From positions 1 through 35,951 of the forward strand of contig VBHI01000079.1 of the NCBI GenBank assembly GCA_005881495.1: a stretch of DNA of 35,951 nucleotides, in the 5' to 3' direction. The position numbers and the translations under genes were made by a program. A model generated the notes under the pieces. That model was not told the origin of the DNA. It was given only the letters and a program-made list of their open reading frames with translations, and searched no databases. This document shows positions 1 through 7,805 of this stretch, piece after piece. The first letter of the stretch is position 1, and the number at the start of each line of letters is the position of its first letter. The stretch comes from Chloroflexota bacterium (GTDB taxonomy: Bacteria; Chloroflexota; Ktedonobacteria; Ktedonobacterales; Ktedonobacteraceae).

Positions 1-25
1 AAGAGCCGGGAGTCATTTAGTTGGA

Positions 26-52
26 GTAGGTGCCACAAGGGATCGCCCCTAC
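26..52. repeat. Short imperfect inverted repeat, possible dispersed repeat
   Basis: GTAGGTGC (26-33) pairs with GCCCCTAC (45-52) with one mismatch around an 11-nt loop. Read on the minus strand it has the form GTAGGGGCGATCCCTTGTGG, which resembles a short hairpin repeat scattered in many Chloroflexota genomes. That resemblance is from memory and only one copy is in this window. The rest of 1-103 holds no gene that I can see. Confidence 0.3.
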
Positions 53-103
53 TATGGACGATGGACGAGTTACCGGGCGGCTGTACATTTTGTAGGGCAA
101 GAT

Positions 104-1534
104 TTATATGGTTCGTGGTTCCCCGTTTTGGGGCTGTTGGAGGGCGATTTCTCCTCGTTGAATGTATTGTTTGAGGGTGTCTTGTAGTATGAGGTCGTCG
201 AAGGAGGGTAATTCCTCCGAAATAGGCTCGCTTTTGCGATTTTGTGGCGTGGAGTTTTGTGTGACTGGCGGTGGTGCAGCGTTTCGCATGTTTTGCAGCC
301 GGATGGGTTTGGTAACCAGGCGAGCACGTGGTTTTACGTTTTCGGTTATACGGTCCGCATGGGTAATGCCGGCGGGTACCGGGTGAAGGCTACTGGCGGT
401 TTTCGTAGTTTGAGGCGAGAGAACGTCAGCGGTGATGGGTGGTTGTTCGACGGTGCTGAGCGGCGAGATCTCGTTGTTGTTAGAAGGAGCCTGGAAAGGG
501 CGGCTCTGAGGATCAGCGGCGTCCGGTGCAGAGTTTGGACCACTGGAATTGGTTGGGAAAGCATTATCGTAGTTGGGGGAGTTGCCGTTGTTGGGTGAAG
601 AAAAAGCGGTGGTGTTAGGGAAGTCGGCGGTATTGGGTGAAGGAGAGAAGGGTGGAGTGGTGCCGCCAGGGAACGATCCAGCAGAAGGGGATTGGAAGGT
701 GTTGTTATTTGTAATGTTGTAGCCCATGTTAGGGGCCATTGTTGGCGCGCTGCCCTGAGGCAGGGCCCTTATTTCTGGCGTTTCACCGGCACGAGCTATA
801 TTTGTGGGCCAATTATTCCAGTCATTTTGCCCGCCTGGTACCGCTTGCACGGCTTGCACGGCTTGCACACCTGGCACATTGGTAATACCATTGAGACTTT
901 CGGTACGGACGCGTCTCCATGGTTGAGCACCGCTAGGGGGTAGGCTCGTCTGTGGAGCTGGACTGGGTAAGAGGTGTTTGCGAAGTAGCAGCAAGCCAAC
1001 GAATAATGCGCTGACGAAACCTAAGAGTGTGAGCAGGCCCATGGAGATTGTGCCAAGCGATTGACTAAAACCGCCTCCGGTGGGGGTTGTTGGGGTATTG
1101 TTGTTGCCGCCGTTATTGCCGTTGTTCGTGGTCGAGTTTGGCACTCCTGATATGGGCGTGGGCGTTTGACTGTTGTCGGTAGAGGTAGGGGTTGTTCCAG
1201 GCTGCGCGGTTGAGGTAGGCTTAGGAGTTGTCGCTGTTGGGGTTGCTCCTGGCGCGCTCGTGGGTGTGGCAGTTGGTTTTGGCGTGGGTTTTGATGGCGT
1301 GAGGGTACTGGTAGGTGATGGCGTAGTGGTATCGGTAGGAGTAATGGTGCTTGTGTCCCTGGGGTCTGGGAGGGCACTGGATTGTTTGTTGACGTCGTGT
1401 GCAGTGGCGGCAAAGGATGTGGCATTCACCAGGGCCAGCGACATGAGCATGAGTATGAGACAGAGTGTTGCTGCAATAATTCGTGCGAGAGGGCGAACCT
1501 TGTGGTCGCCTACAATCTTTGTTTTACTATCCAT
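104..1534 (-). CDS. Mucin-like membrane-anchored surface protein, unknown function
   Basis: A 476-residue protein of no recognised family. Residues about 17-43 form a signal peptide (hydrophobic LCLILMLMSLALV, cleavage near SFAATA). Residues about 60-150 are a Thr/Pro/Ser stalk of PTPT/TPKPT repeats, then an Asn/Gly-rich linker. A membrane span at about 160-185 (SMGLLTLLGFVSALFVGLLL) is followed by RKH, so the second half, rich in Pro, Asn and Ser and low in structure, should lie in the cytoplasm (inferred). A VQAVQAVQAV run is coded by a 9-bp tandem repeat. ATG start, with GGGGAA upstream. The stalk-plus-span design recurs in the gene at 28429-30375. Function not inferred. Confidence 0.75.
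   Translation of the reverse strand: MDSKTKIVGDHKVRPLARIIAATLCLILMLMSLALVNATSFAATAHDVNKQSSALPDPRDTSTITPTDTTTPSPTSTLTPSKPTPKPTATPTSAPGATPTATTPKPTSTAQPGTTPTSTDNSQTPTPISGVPNSTTNNGNNGGNNNTPTTPTGGGFSQSLGTISMGLLTLLGFVSALFVGLLLLRKHLLPSPAPQTSLPPSGAQPWRRVRTESLNGITNVPGVQAVQAVQAVPGGQNDWNNWPTNIARAGETPEIRALPQGSAPTMAPNMGYNITNNNTFQSPSAGSFPGGTTPPFSPSPNTADFPNTTAFSSPNNGNSPNYDNAFPTNSSGPNSAPDAADPQSRPFQAPSNNNEISPLSTVEQPPITADVLSPQTTKTASSLHPVPAGITHADRITENVKPRARLVTKPIRLQNMRNAAPPPVTQNSTPQNRKSEPISEELPSFDDLILQDTLKQYIQRGEIALQQPQNGEPRTI
843..869. repeat. Three-copy 9-bp tandem repeat inside the surface-protein gene
   Basis: The 9-mer GCTTGCACG (plus strand; last copy ends CAC) is repeated head to tail and codes for the repeated V-Q-A units of the minus-strand surface protein. 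Being a multiple of three, copy-number change would keep the frame. Confidence 0.7.
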
Positions 1535-1786
1535 GTGTTACAAGTTTCCCCAACGATGATGTGTGTGGTGGCATCGACCTGACCAATTCCTGGGTTATGA
1601 ATATTAGAGAGTGAGAATTGGTTGTGATGGTCTATTCCCTTGTTCCCTTGCGTCGTGTATTTTGCACAAGTGTTCACACTACCCCTTGCGATAAGTGTAG
1701 GGGTGACGCTGTTGAGAGTCAAGAAAGGGGGCCATTGGTACCATACGGGTAGATGGCGAGGATGAGAGAAAAAGGGGAAAAAGCTC

Positions 1787-1815
1787 TTGACAGTTGGGGT
1801 GGGATACAGTAATAT
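1787..1815 (+). promoter_or_regulatory. Sigma-70-type promoter of tRNA-Leu
   Basis: TTGACA (1787-1792), a 17-bp spacer, then TAATAT (1810-1815). The predicted start of transcription near 1822 leaves about 45 nt before the mature tRNA. The rest of the 1535-1865 gap shows no gene. Confidence 0.75.
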
Positions 1816-1865
1816 AGGGCGTGTCCGAAGTCAGGCGTGAAGTCTGGCGAGGATAAGAAAAAAGA

Positions 1866-1949
1866 GCCGAAGTGGTGAAATTGGTAGACACGCAACGTTC
1901 AGGGCGTTGTACTCGAAAGGGTGTGGGGGTTCGAGTCCCCCCTTCGGCA
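1866..1949 (+). tRNA. tRNA-Leu (anticodon CAG)
   Basis: An 84-nt class II tRNA. The acceptor stem GCCGAAG (1866-1872) pairs with CTTCGGC (1942-1948), with discriminator A at 1949. The anticodon stem CAACG/CGTTG closes the loop TTCAGGG, giving anticodon CAG, which reads CUG. A long variable arm and the T-arm GGGGGTTCGAGTCCCCC are present. CC follows the discriminator but the third base is C, so the CCA end is not fully encoded. Discriminator A, the long variable arm and CAG all agree with leucine. Confidence 0.95.
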
Positions 1950-2261
1950 CCCCTCGTTTTTCTACGTCCACCACCGTCCATTTCAAGCTCAAAAAGCCCC
2001 TCCGATGTCCACCGAAATCCATCAAAATCCGCTGTTGTCCACCGGTTTTGCTGTCAACCGAGGCCGACTACAAGCAGCATTTGAAGCTGTAACCGCTATC
2101 ATATGAGCGAGGCACCAGGCGCGCACTGGGAACGTTACTACGCAGACTTTTTTGTCAATCGCTATCTGAAATGAGGCACCCGTGACAGTTGTATCACGGA
2201 ATGGATCGCTCATCGTGGCTGTGGTTGCCTTCAGGGCACCGCTTGTACTGGGTCTCTCGCC

Positions 2262-2458
2262 TGTCGGCTGCCCTTGGTCATGCTCGAGATTGCGGCAACC
2301 CCGATTGGGGGGAACTCGGGTTGATCGCGAAGACGACGGGCGCAGCCCTCATCACCGCCGACTTGCTCTCTGTCCTGATCTTCCCGCTTCTTGAGTTGAC
2401 CCTCTTGCGCCGCGGCGAGGCGGATTCTCTGCCCGTCCAGAAACAGAGTGAGGCTTGA
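2262..2458 (+). pseudogene. C-terminal remnant of a cation:proton antiporter, frameshifted
   Basis: Two overlapping frames give the last membrane helices of a Kef/NhaP-type antiporter. One frame reads LPLVMLEIAATPIGG. After a run of six G (2307-2312) the next frame reads ELGLIAKTTGAALITADLLS and then VLIFPLLELTLLRR to a stop at 2456-2458. Families of this type end with a similar stretch (AALVGAGLLSVLLFPLL, from memory). The first roughly 340 residues are absent and the G run marks a one-base frameshift. It sits beside tRNA-Leu, a usual insertion site, but no integrase or att repeat was found. Region 1950-2261 holds no other recognisable gene. Confidence 0.6.
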
Positions 2459-2502
2459 ATGTGGTTTCCTCGAGAAGGACCTTTTCGACCGGCTCTCTCA
2501 CT

Positions 2503-3192
2503 TTACCGACCACCCAGCACCTGGGCGAGCGTATCTGCCAGCTCGATCAGCGACCTTACAACACTTTGCGGTGGTGGTGCGAGCGTATCGAAGACGCCTC
2601 CAGAGCGGTTGACCCAGCTCGCTTGCATACCTGCGGCCTCGGCTCCGATCACGTCGAAGGGATTCGAGGAGATCAGCCGCACCGATTCAATGGGCCGACC
2701 CAGGCGGTTCGCCACATGCCGGTATACCTTCGGAGAGGGTTTATACACCTGGACGTCGTCAACACTCATAAACCCCGCGCAGTACGTGTGGAGATTGGTC
2801 GCGTCCATAATCGCCGTCAGCATGGCCGGGCTGCCGTTCGAGAAGACCACCATGCTGTACCCCGCAGCTTTCAGGCGCTGCAGTCCAGGCTCGACATCGG
2901 CAAAACGCTCGAGGTCGTTGTACTGGGTCATGAGAGCGTTCTTCTGCTGCCAATCCAGGTCGCATCCGGCAACGGCCAGCGCGTAGTCAAGGGCTTTGCG
3001 CGTCACCTGCTCAAAGTCTTCGTAGCGCTCCATGGCGGTGAGACGGAAGGTGTACTCGAGCTGCTTCTGTCGCCAGAGCTCTGCAATGCCCTGCGCATCA
3101 CGCGGGAGATAGCGCTCGAGTTGCTTCCAAATGCGCATGGGATCTACCAGTGTGCCATACATGTCGATGGCCAGCGCCTCTGTACCTGTCAT
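2503..3192 (-). CDS. L-2-haloacid dehalogenase (HAD superfamily, type II)
   Basis: A 229-residue soluble enzyme expected to hydrolyse L-2-haloacids to D-2-hydroxyacids (EC 3.8.1.2). The nucleophile D10 lies in IDMYGTLVD. The residues known for the Pseudomonas sp. YL enzyme all match, at identical numbering: T14, R41, S118 and N119 (FSNG), K151, Y157, S175, N177 and D180 (SSNPFD). That makes a true dehalogenase more likely than a general HAD phosphatase. The start has a strong GAGGAGG site 6 nt upstream. It lies 93 bp downstream of the candidate selenoprotein on the same strand and could share its transcript. The native substrate is unknown; natural haloacids or a related 2-substituted acid are possible. 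Confidence 0.9.
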   Translation of the reverse strand: MTGTEALAIDMYGTLVDPMRIWKQLERYLPRDAQGIAELWRQKQLEYTFRLTAMERYEDFEQVTRKALDYALAVAGCDLDWQQKNALMTQYNDLERFADVEPGLQRLKAAGYSMVVFSNGSPAMLTAIMDATNLHTYCAGFMSVDDVQVYKPSPKVYRHVANRLGRPIESVRLISSNPFDVIGAEAAGMQASWVNRSGGVFDTLAPPPQSVVRSLIELADTLAQVLGGR

Positions 3193-3285
3193 GATGGTCC
3201 TCCTCTTTGCTCGATCGGGATCATGCCATGATCCCTTTCCACTCTCTCAGAGAGTCTGCTACCGCGGACGGCGAAAATCATCACT

Positions 3286-4302
3286 TCAGGATGTTCGCTT
3301 CATTTGATGTGTCCAGGAATCGAACGTCTCCATGGTTGGAGCGTGGTCTGCCGTTTCCAGCAGACGCAAGGCGGCGCGGATGACAGCTAATTGCTGCTCG
3401 CGGCGATGGGGAAGGCCGAGCGGGCGACCCATCAGATGCGGCGTGACCAGTGTGCGTGCAGGCTTGAGCAGTTCCGCATCGGGACGGAAGGCTTCGATGT
3501 AGACACACACGGTTGGGATGCCGATCGCCTCGATGGCGCGCGCGACGTGACCCACGGTCACATGACAGATAGGTCAGCCAGGGATCAGAAAGACGGCATC
3601 CACGCCATCGTCCTTGAGCATCTGCGCCCACTGCGGCGCGCTCTCCTGCATCAGGCGGGGAATATTGGTCAGCCCGTGGTAGGAGTAGTTGCGCTCTGCC
3701 AGGGCACCGATCACTTCGTCCTGCGCAAGCTCGCGAAAGCGGGTCAGCGGGAAGATCACATTGATGTCCTTCTGCGCTGCGCGGATGTCGTAGGCGACAT
3801 GCCCCACGCACAGGCGCTCTTCTGGTGTCTCCGCAGGGATGACGCGCAGGGAGGGGAAACGCTCGGTTGCCTTGTGCACGTCGCGGACTGCCTGCTCGTA
3901 GGTGAGTTCGGCAGGGTAATACGGGTCCTGGTCGTCGCGATAGATTGCTCCAGAGCTGAAGAGGGCCACGGTGGCCTCGCGCAGCGGCTTACGCATCGGG
4001 GAGAACGAGGCATCGGGAAAATCTGGGCGGAAAGGTGCAGTGATCTGCGTGGGAACATAGGCCGCGACCTGCCCTTGCTCCACAAAGCGGGCGAGTGCCT
4101 CGGTGCTGCCATCATCAATGGCATCGCCCACCTGCCGCAGCAGTCCCTGGACAAAGTTCGCGAGGTCTTCCTCGGAGAAGTTTTTGAGAAACTTGAAAGC
4201 GTTGTCGGCGCGCTCGGCGTGATAGAGACTGGCGGCAAAGGCTTTGAGCGAGAGTGGCTCCGGTCCCGAGGAGTCTGGTGCATTAGCCTGGTGATCAACC
4301 AT
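3286..4302 (-). CDS. PrdB/GrdB-like candidate selenoprotein (in-frame UGA as selenocysteine)
   Basis: One 338-codon frame, apparently stopped by TGA at 3574-3576 (codon 243), continues to a TGA stop at 3286-3288. Around it the protein reads DDGVDAVFLIPG-U-PICHVTVGHVARAIE. In clostridial D-proline reductase PrdB the matching stretch (from memory) is EEGVDAVLLTAG-U-GTCHRT, so the UGA falls on the Sec of the redox UxxC pair. Upstream blocks also match PrdB: EATVALFSSGAIY, VAYDIRAAQKDINVIFPLTR. The family reductively cleaves glycine, betaine, sarcosine or D-proline; here the substrate is unknown and strict amino-acid fermentation is doubtful. A SECIS-like hairpin follows the UGA. Start ATG at 4302 after AAGGAGA. 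A translation ending at the UGA (3574-4302) would be a misannotation. SelA, SelB and selC are not in the window. Confidence 0.82.
3545..3563 (-). promoter_or_regulatory. Bacterial SECIS-like hairpin after the UGA codon
   Basis: In mRNA sense AUGUGACC and GGUCACGU pair over 8 bp (one G-U) around the loop GUG (3553-3555). The loop starts 18 nt after the UGA at 3574-3576 and its first base is G. As I recall the usual bacterial rule, the apical loop lies 16-37 nt after UGA, the stem is at least 4 bp, and a G is among the first two loop bases. All three hold here. The hairpin is inside the coding region, as needed for SelB in bacteria. Confidence 0.7.
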
Positions 4303-4708
4303 ACATATGATCTCCTTCTCTGGTGTAAACAGGCCAGAGGTAACATACTATAGGCGAGAACCACTGAGAACATCCAGTTATTCCAGATTCACCTGCTCCT
4401 TTCTGTGACCTGTTTAGCAAGGGGTTGATCCCTGGCTACGGGTACTAGCTCCTCTCCATGACGTTTTTAAACTGCTTCTCGCTGGAGCGGCAGGACGCGA
4501 ATAAGGAGTTGCCGGTGTGCCTGTGGTGGCGACAGCTCGCTGAATCTCGCGTGTCGGCAGGGATTGAACACGCGTCCTCCCCCCTTTTCGGGAAGCTGCC
4601 TCCCCTTCTCCACTCGACGGTTCAAGCCGGATCAAGCCGGTGAAGATCGAGCCGTCGCGTGGATCCCTGTGGCGGAGAGGCAATGCGCCACCCGCCCGGT
4701 TCGTGCCC
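4303..4708. other. Gene-free stretch with inverted repeats upstream of the selenoprotein gene
   Basis: No protein or RNA gene could be supported. AGGACGCG (4492-4499) and CGCGTCCT (4571-4578) are exact complements 71 nt apart. GCGTGT/ACACGC (about 4549-4573) form a second hairpin inside them. CGACGG/CCGTCG (about 4614-4656) bracket two copies of CCGGCTTGA read on the minus strand. A possible selC was tested and rejected. On the minus strand TATAGT (about 4347-4352) may be the -10 box of the selenoprotein gene, without a clear -35. Confidence 0.35.
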
Positions 4709-6061
4709 TCAGACCATGTAGCTGATGTCCGAGGCGCTCGTGGGGTAGGCGTAGACCATCTGCTTGAGATCGGTCGCCCGCAGCCCTGCGCGCATAACCA
4801 GGGCGAAGAGGTTGATGACCTCCTCGGTATGCAAGCCCAAGAGGTGCGCCCCCAGGATGCGCTCGGAACCTTCCTCGACGAGCACCTTGAAGCCGGTGTG
4901 CGGCAAGGCCACCCGCCGCGAGGAATACCAGCCCGAGGTGTCCTCATGGTGCGTCGTAAAGCGCAGACCCTGCGCGCGAGCCGCATCCTCAAGAAGGCCC
5001 ACGCGGGCCAGAGGGGGAGTAGTGAAGACCACGCTCGGAATCCCAGTATAGTTCGGGGTGTGCCGGTTGCCCTCCAGGAGGTTGCGGGCCACGATATCGC
5101 CCTGCATGCCTGCGACCGGCGTCAGGGGGAATCCGCCGCTGGCCACTGCGTCCCCCGCTGCGTACACGGCTGGATTGGTCACGCTTTGCAGGTACTCGTT
5201 CACCAAGACGCCCTCCTTTTCGTGTGACACTCCTGCCACCTCTAATTCGAGGTCGTCAATCTCCGGCACGCGTCCGGCGGCATGCACCACCAGGTCGGCT
5301 TCGACCGTGTGTTCCTGCGCTCCCGTCCGCGCGTGGACGAGCAGGTGGTCGCCATGTCGCTCGATGGCTGCGACGGCTGTATTGAGCCGGACCTCGACGC
5401 CAAGTTCCCTGGTCGCCTGCACCAGTTGGGAGACCAGGTCAGGATCAAATTGCTTGAGGGGACGGCTTCCCCGGTGGAGCACCTGGACCTGCGCGCCTGC
5501 ACGTGCCGCGATGTGCGCGAACTCAAAGGCGATGTAGCCACCTCCGACGAAGACGATACGACGTGGCAGATCCTCCAGCTCCAGAAACTGCGTGCTGGTG
5601 GTCAGCTGCTCCTCGCCCGGTATCTCCAAAGGGGCGTGACGCGCGCCGGTCGCAATCACCACATGGCGGCCAACGAGGGTGTCCCCGCCCACCTGGACGC
5701 TCGTCCGATCCACGAAGTGGGCACGGCCATGCCGTGTGAGGATCCCCGCCTCGGCAAAGCTCTGCTCGGTCTGCTCCGGCACCGGGTCGGTGAAGGTGCG
5801 CTTAAAGCGGATCATCTCTGACCAGCTGATGGACAGACCTGGCGCGGAGACACCTTTGCCCTGCATGCGGTGGCTCCAGTCCACCAGGTCGGCCACACCC
5901 ACCAGGACTTTCTTGGGGTCACACCCGCGCAGTTGGCAGGTTCCCCCGAAGGGGCGCGAATCGACGATGGCCACGCTCCATCCGGACGCGTGGCACGTGT
6001 AGGCGACGTTCTGGGCAGCTGAGCCTGTTCCCAGAACGATCACATCAACGGTCGTAGTCAT
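4709..6061 (-). CDS. Class I pyridine nucleotide-disulfide oxidoreductase (mercuric-reductase-like)
   Basis: A 450-residue FAD- and NAD(P)H-dependent flavoprotein. The FAD-binding GTGSAA is at residues 11-16; the redox disulfide is C42-QLRG-C47 in GGTCQLRGCDPKK; a second Rossmann motif VGGGYIAFEFA starts near 170; AAGDA lies near 300. It has neither the N-terminal metal-binding domain nor the C-terminal Cys pair of MerA, so mercury reduction is not supported. In glutathione reductase the last helix carries a catalytic HPT; here it is YPTSASD, so the usual base His is replaced, a feature I recall for a subgroup of these enzymes. GAGGAGG lies upstream of the ATG. Between a selenol protein and a radical SAM remnant, it could be the electron donor to the Sec protein (inference only). 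Confidence 0.85.
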   Translation of the reverse strand: MTTTVDVIVLGTGSAAQNVAYTCHASGWSVAIVDSRPFGGTCQLRGCDPKKVLVGVADLVDWSHRMQGKGVSAPGLSISWSEMIRFKRTFTDPVPEQTEQSFAEAGILTRHGRAHFVDRTSVQVGGDTLVGRHVVIATGARHAPLEIPGEEQLTTSTQFLELEDLPRRIVFVGGGYIAFEFAHIAARAGAQVQVLHRGSRPLKQFDPDLVSQLVQATRELGVEVRLNTAVAAIERHGDHLLVHARTGAQEHTVEADLVVHAAGRVPEIDDLELEVAGVSHEKEGVLVNEYLQSVTNPAVYAAGDAVASGGFPLTPVAGMQGDIVARNLLEGNRHTPNYTGIPSVVFTTPPLARVGLLEDAARAQGLRFTTHHEDTSGWYSSRRVALPHTGFKVLVEEGSERILGAHLLGLHTEEVINLFALVMRAGLRATDLKQMVYAYPTSASDISYMV

Positions 6062-6073
6062 GAGAGTTCCTCC

Positions 6074-6739
6074 TCACTGTTTTGAGAAATATGCATCATC
6101 CTCGGCGATGCGCTTGCCGTTGGTGTTGAGCATCACATGGCGGATGTTGCGCTTGTTCGCCGCCTTGATCATCTCGATAATCTGTGGATGAATGGATGGT
6201 TCACCCCCAGAGAACTGCACCACCTCGGGATTACCCTCCGTTTCCACCAGATGATCCAGAATGCCCTCCACTTCTTCGAGTGTCAGGTTGAAGCCCGCAC
6301 CGGCATTGGCAAAGCAGAGCGGACACTCCATGTTACAGGCGCTATTCACCTCAATGATGCCCAGGCAGGCGTGCTGCTGATGCTCAGGACAGAGACCGCA
6401 GTCGTGAGGACACCCCTGCTGGATGTCGGTGGTGTAGGCCAGGGGGATGGTGCCAGGCTTGTTGAAGCGTGCTGCGGAGGTATAGGCCTGAGCATCACCA
6501 TAGACCAGTCCTTCAAACAGACCATGCTCAGGACAACGCTTGCGCATATACACTTTATTGTGACGCAAGAGGATATGCGCATCGATGACGCGGCGGCACT
6601 CCGGGCAAATGCTGCGGGTCAACTCATAGAAGACGTAGTCAGCATCTTTTTTCTGGCGTGGGTGAGGCGTTATCGACGCTGTTGTCGTGGGAGCGGATGC
6701 AGAGATGGCAGGTGTAGATAGACCAGGTTGAGCGTCCAT
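6074..6739 (-). pseudogene. N-terminal half of a radical SAM protein (MJ0619/tetraether-synthase-like)
   Basis: This 221-residue frame has the Cys-rich N-terminus of the MJ0619-like radical SAM group (ICPEC at 44-48, CPEHG at 69-73, CPHDCGLC at 110-117). The [4Fe-4S] site is C135-NME-C139-PL-C142 and the SAM-binding GGEP is at 178-181. It stops at codon 222, early in the barrel after LNTNGKRIAEDD; homologues run to about 450-500 residues. The missing half is not in the window. Known members methylate pterins or join lipid tails; no function is assigned here. The TGA stop overlaps the ribosome site of the flavoprotein gene, whose ATG follows in the same frame 12 nt later. Start ATG follows AAGGAG by 6 nt. 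Confidence 0.65.
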
Positions 6740-6849
6740 AAGATCTCCTTGTATTCGGCATGTAATGTGCTGGCCTTGCTCTGGAACAAGCCCCTAGAAG
6801 CATGAACATCCTTCTGGAACAAGCAGTGAGGGATGCAACTCGTTGTTCA

Positions 6850-6893
6850 AGAGTACCTCATTGCTCCTGTCAATGTCTGTAGCCTGGACTACA
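6850..6893 (-). promoter_or_regulatory. Crp/Fnr-type operator upstream of the radical SAM/flavoprotein genes
   Basis: The palindrome TGTAGCCTGGACTACA is at 6878-6893 (plus strand). On the minus strand TACTCT (6855-6850) begins 30.5 bp from its centre and may be the -10 box; this is one base off the spacing of the other two sites. It lies about 140 bp above the radical SAM start, in the 6740-7070 gap, which holds no gene. Confidence 0.6.
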
Positions 6894-7070
6894 GAACTCT
6901 GACTGGATTGAAGCATGTACGGTCGTGAGCAATCCGAAGACCCGGGGTTTTGCGGGGTGGGCCGCCGAGATCATCCCTCACTTCATAGACAGTCTGGTCA
7001 CGGTCATCACGTATGAAGCGTTGTATAGCGCGGAGGAACGCTGAACCAACCAGAAGAAGCCTGGTACGGC

Positions 7071-7805
7071 TCACTCCTCTAGCCGGGCTTGCAGTCCCGG
7101 CACGTCGCGCAAGATGACGCGCCCGCGGGAGAGTTCCACCAGTTCTGCTCGCTGGAACTCGTCCAGGACCTTGGTGACCGATTCCCGCAGCGCTCCGATC
7201 ATATCGCCCAACTCCTGGTGCGTGATCAGTACCGTCTCGCCGCTTCGTCCCTGACTGAGCCGCAGGAGCACGGCGGCGATGCGCGCCGGAACGCTGCGAT
7301 AGGCCATCTCTTCCAGCCGCGCCTCGCAGAGGGCCAGCCGCCGGCTCAGCACCTCGATCATCCTGATGGCTACCTCCGACCGCTCGCGCATGAGCCGTTC
7401 GATGTCGCTGCGGCTCATCACACAGATCAGGGAATCCTCGACCGCTTCGGCGAAGGTATGCCGCAGCGATTCGCCGACGAGCGGCATCTCGCCGAAGAAG
7501 GCGCCCGGTTCGATCACCGCCAGGTCCAGCCGTTTGCCCGATGGCGTCAGGCGATAGAGTTGGACACGCCCGCGTTTGAGCAGGAACAACACCTCGGCGC
7601 GGTCCTCCTGCGAATAGAGGAGCTGGCCTTTGCGGCAGGTGCGCATCTCGGTCTGCTGCTCGAATGCGGCCATCGCGGCGGGCTCCAGGTCGCAGAAAAT
7701 ATCCATGGCGAGCATGCATTCCTTCGGCGGGACAGTCGACCCCGGCTGCCACCTCGGCTGTGTTCGCCTCTTCGGGAACAACGAAAAACCATGTCGGACA
7801 CTCAT
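7071..7805 (-). CDS. Crp/Fnr-family transcriptional regulator
   Basis: A 244-residue regulator. Residues about 33-145 form a cyclic-nucleotide-binding-like beta-roll (GQLLYSQEDRAEVLFLLKRG; IEPGAFFGEMPLVGES). A dimer helix follows (IEVLSRRLALCEARLEEM), then a winged helix with ITHQELGDMIGALRESVTKV as the HTH. R-E-S-V in the recognition helix matches the R-E-T-V of Crp relatives. It lacks the N-terminal Cys cluster of FNR, so no iron-sulfur sensing is proposed; scattered Cys near 30, 37 and 56 could sense redox (inference). Its ATG overlaps the stop of the thioredoxin-like gene as ATGA, so the two are coupled. It is the natural candidate to bind the three TGTAG-N6-CTACA sites nearby. Confidence 0.88.
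   Translation of the reverse strand: MSVRHGFSLFPKRRTQPRWQPGSTVPPKECMLAMDIFCDLEPAAMAAFEQQTEMRTCRKGQLLYSQEDRAEVLFLLKRGRVQLYRLTPSGKRLDLAVIEPGAFFGEMPLVGESLRHTFAEAVEDSLICVMSRSDIERLMRERSEVAIRMIEVLSRRLALCEARLEEMAYRSVPARIAAVLLRLSQGRSGETVLITHQELGDMIGALRESVTKVLDEFQRAELVELSRGRVILRDVPGLQARLEE

Noticed and set aside
1866..2261. A phage or island attachment site at tRNA-Leu
   Set aside because: No repeat of the tRNA 3' end and no integrase gene were found in the window.
2455..3231. A 258-codon plus-strand frame across the dehalogenase
   Set aside because: It is antisense to a gene with all catalytic residues in place and shows no family motif.
3391..4353. A 320-codon plus-strand frame antisense to the selenoprotein gene
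   Set aside because: No motif, and the minus strand carries conserved family sequence through the whole length, including across the UGA.
4403..4708. A selC (tRNA-Sec) gene beside the candidate selenoprotein
   Set aside because: The minus strand has a T-loop-like GTTCAATCC and an acceptor-like inverted repeat, but the T stem has a mismatch, no 7-8 bp acceptor pairs at the right distance, and no loop with anticodon TCA was found.
4414..4992. A 192-codon minus-strand frame overlapping the flavoprotein end
   Set aside because: Arg/Ser/Pro-rich composition typical of an out-of-frame shadow in GC-rich coding sequence; the flavoprotein frame has clear family motifs.
4709..6061. A mercuric reductase and a mercury-resistance locus
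   Set aside because: The protein lacks the metal-binding N-terminal domain and the C-terminal Cys pair, and the nearby regulator is Crp/Fnr type, not MerR.
6059..6076. The TGA ending the radical SAM frame as a second selenocysteine codon
   Set aside because: No hairpin follows, the codon lies in a Shine-Dalgarno sequence, no Cys or Sec is expected at that place in the family, and the flavoprotein has its own good start.
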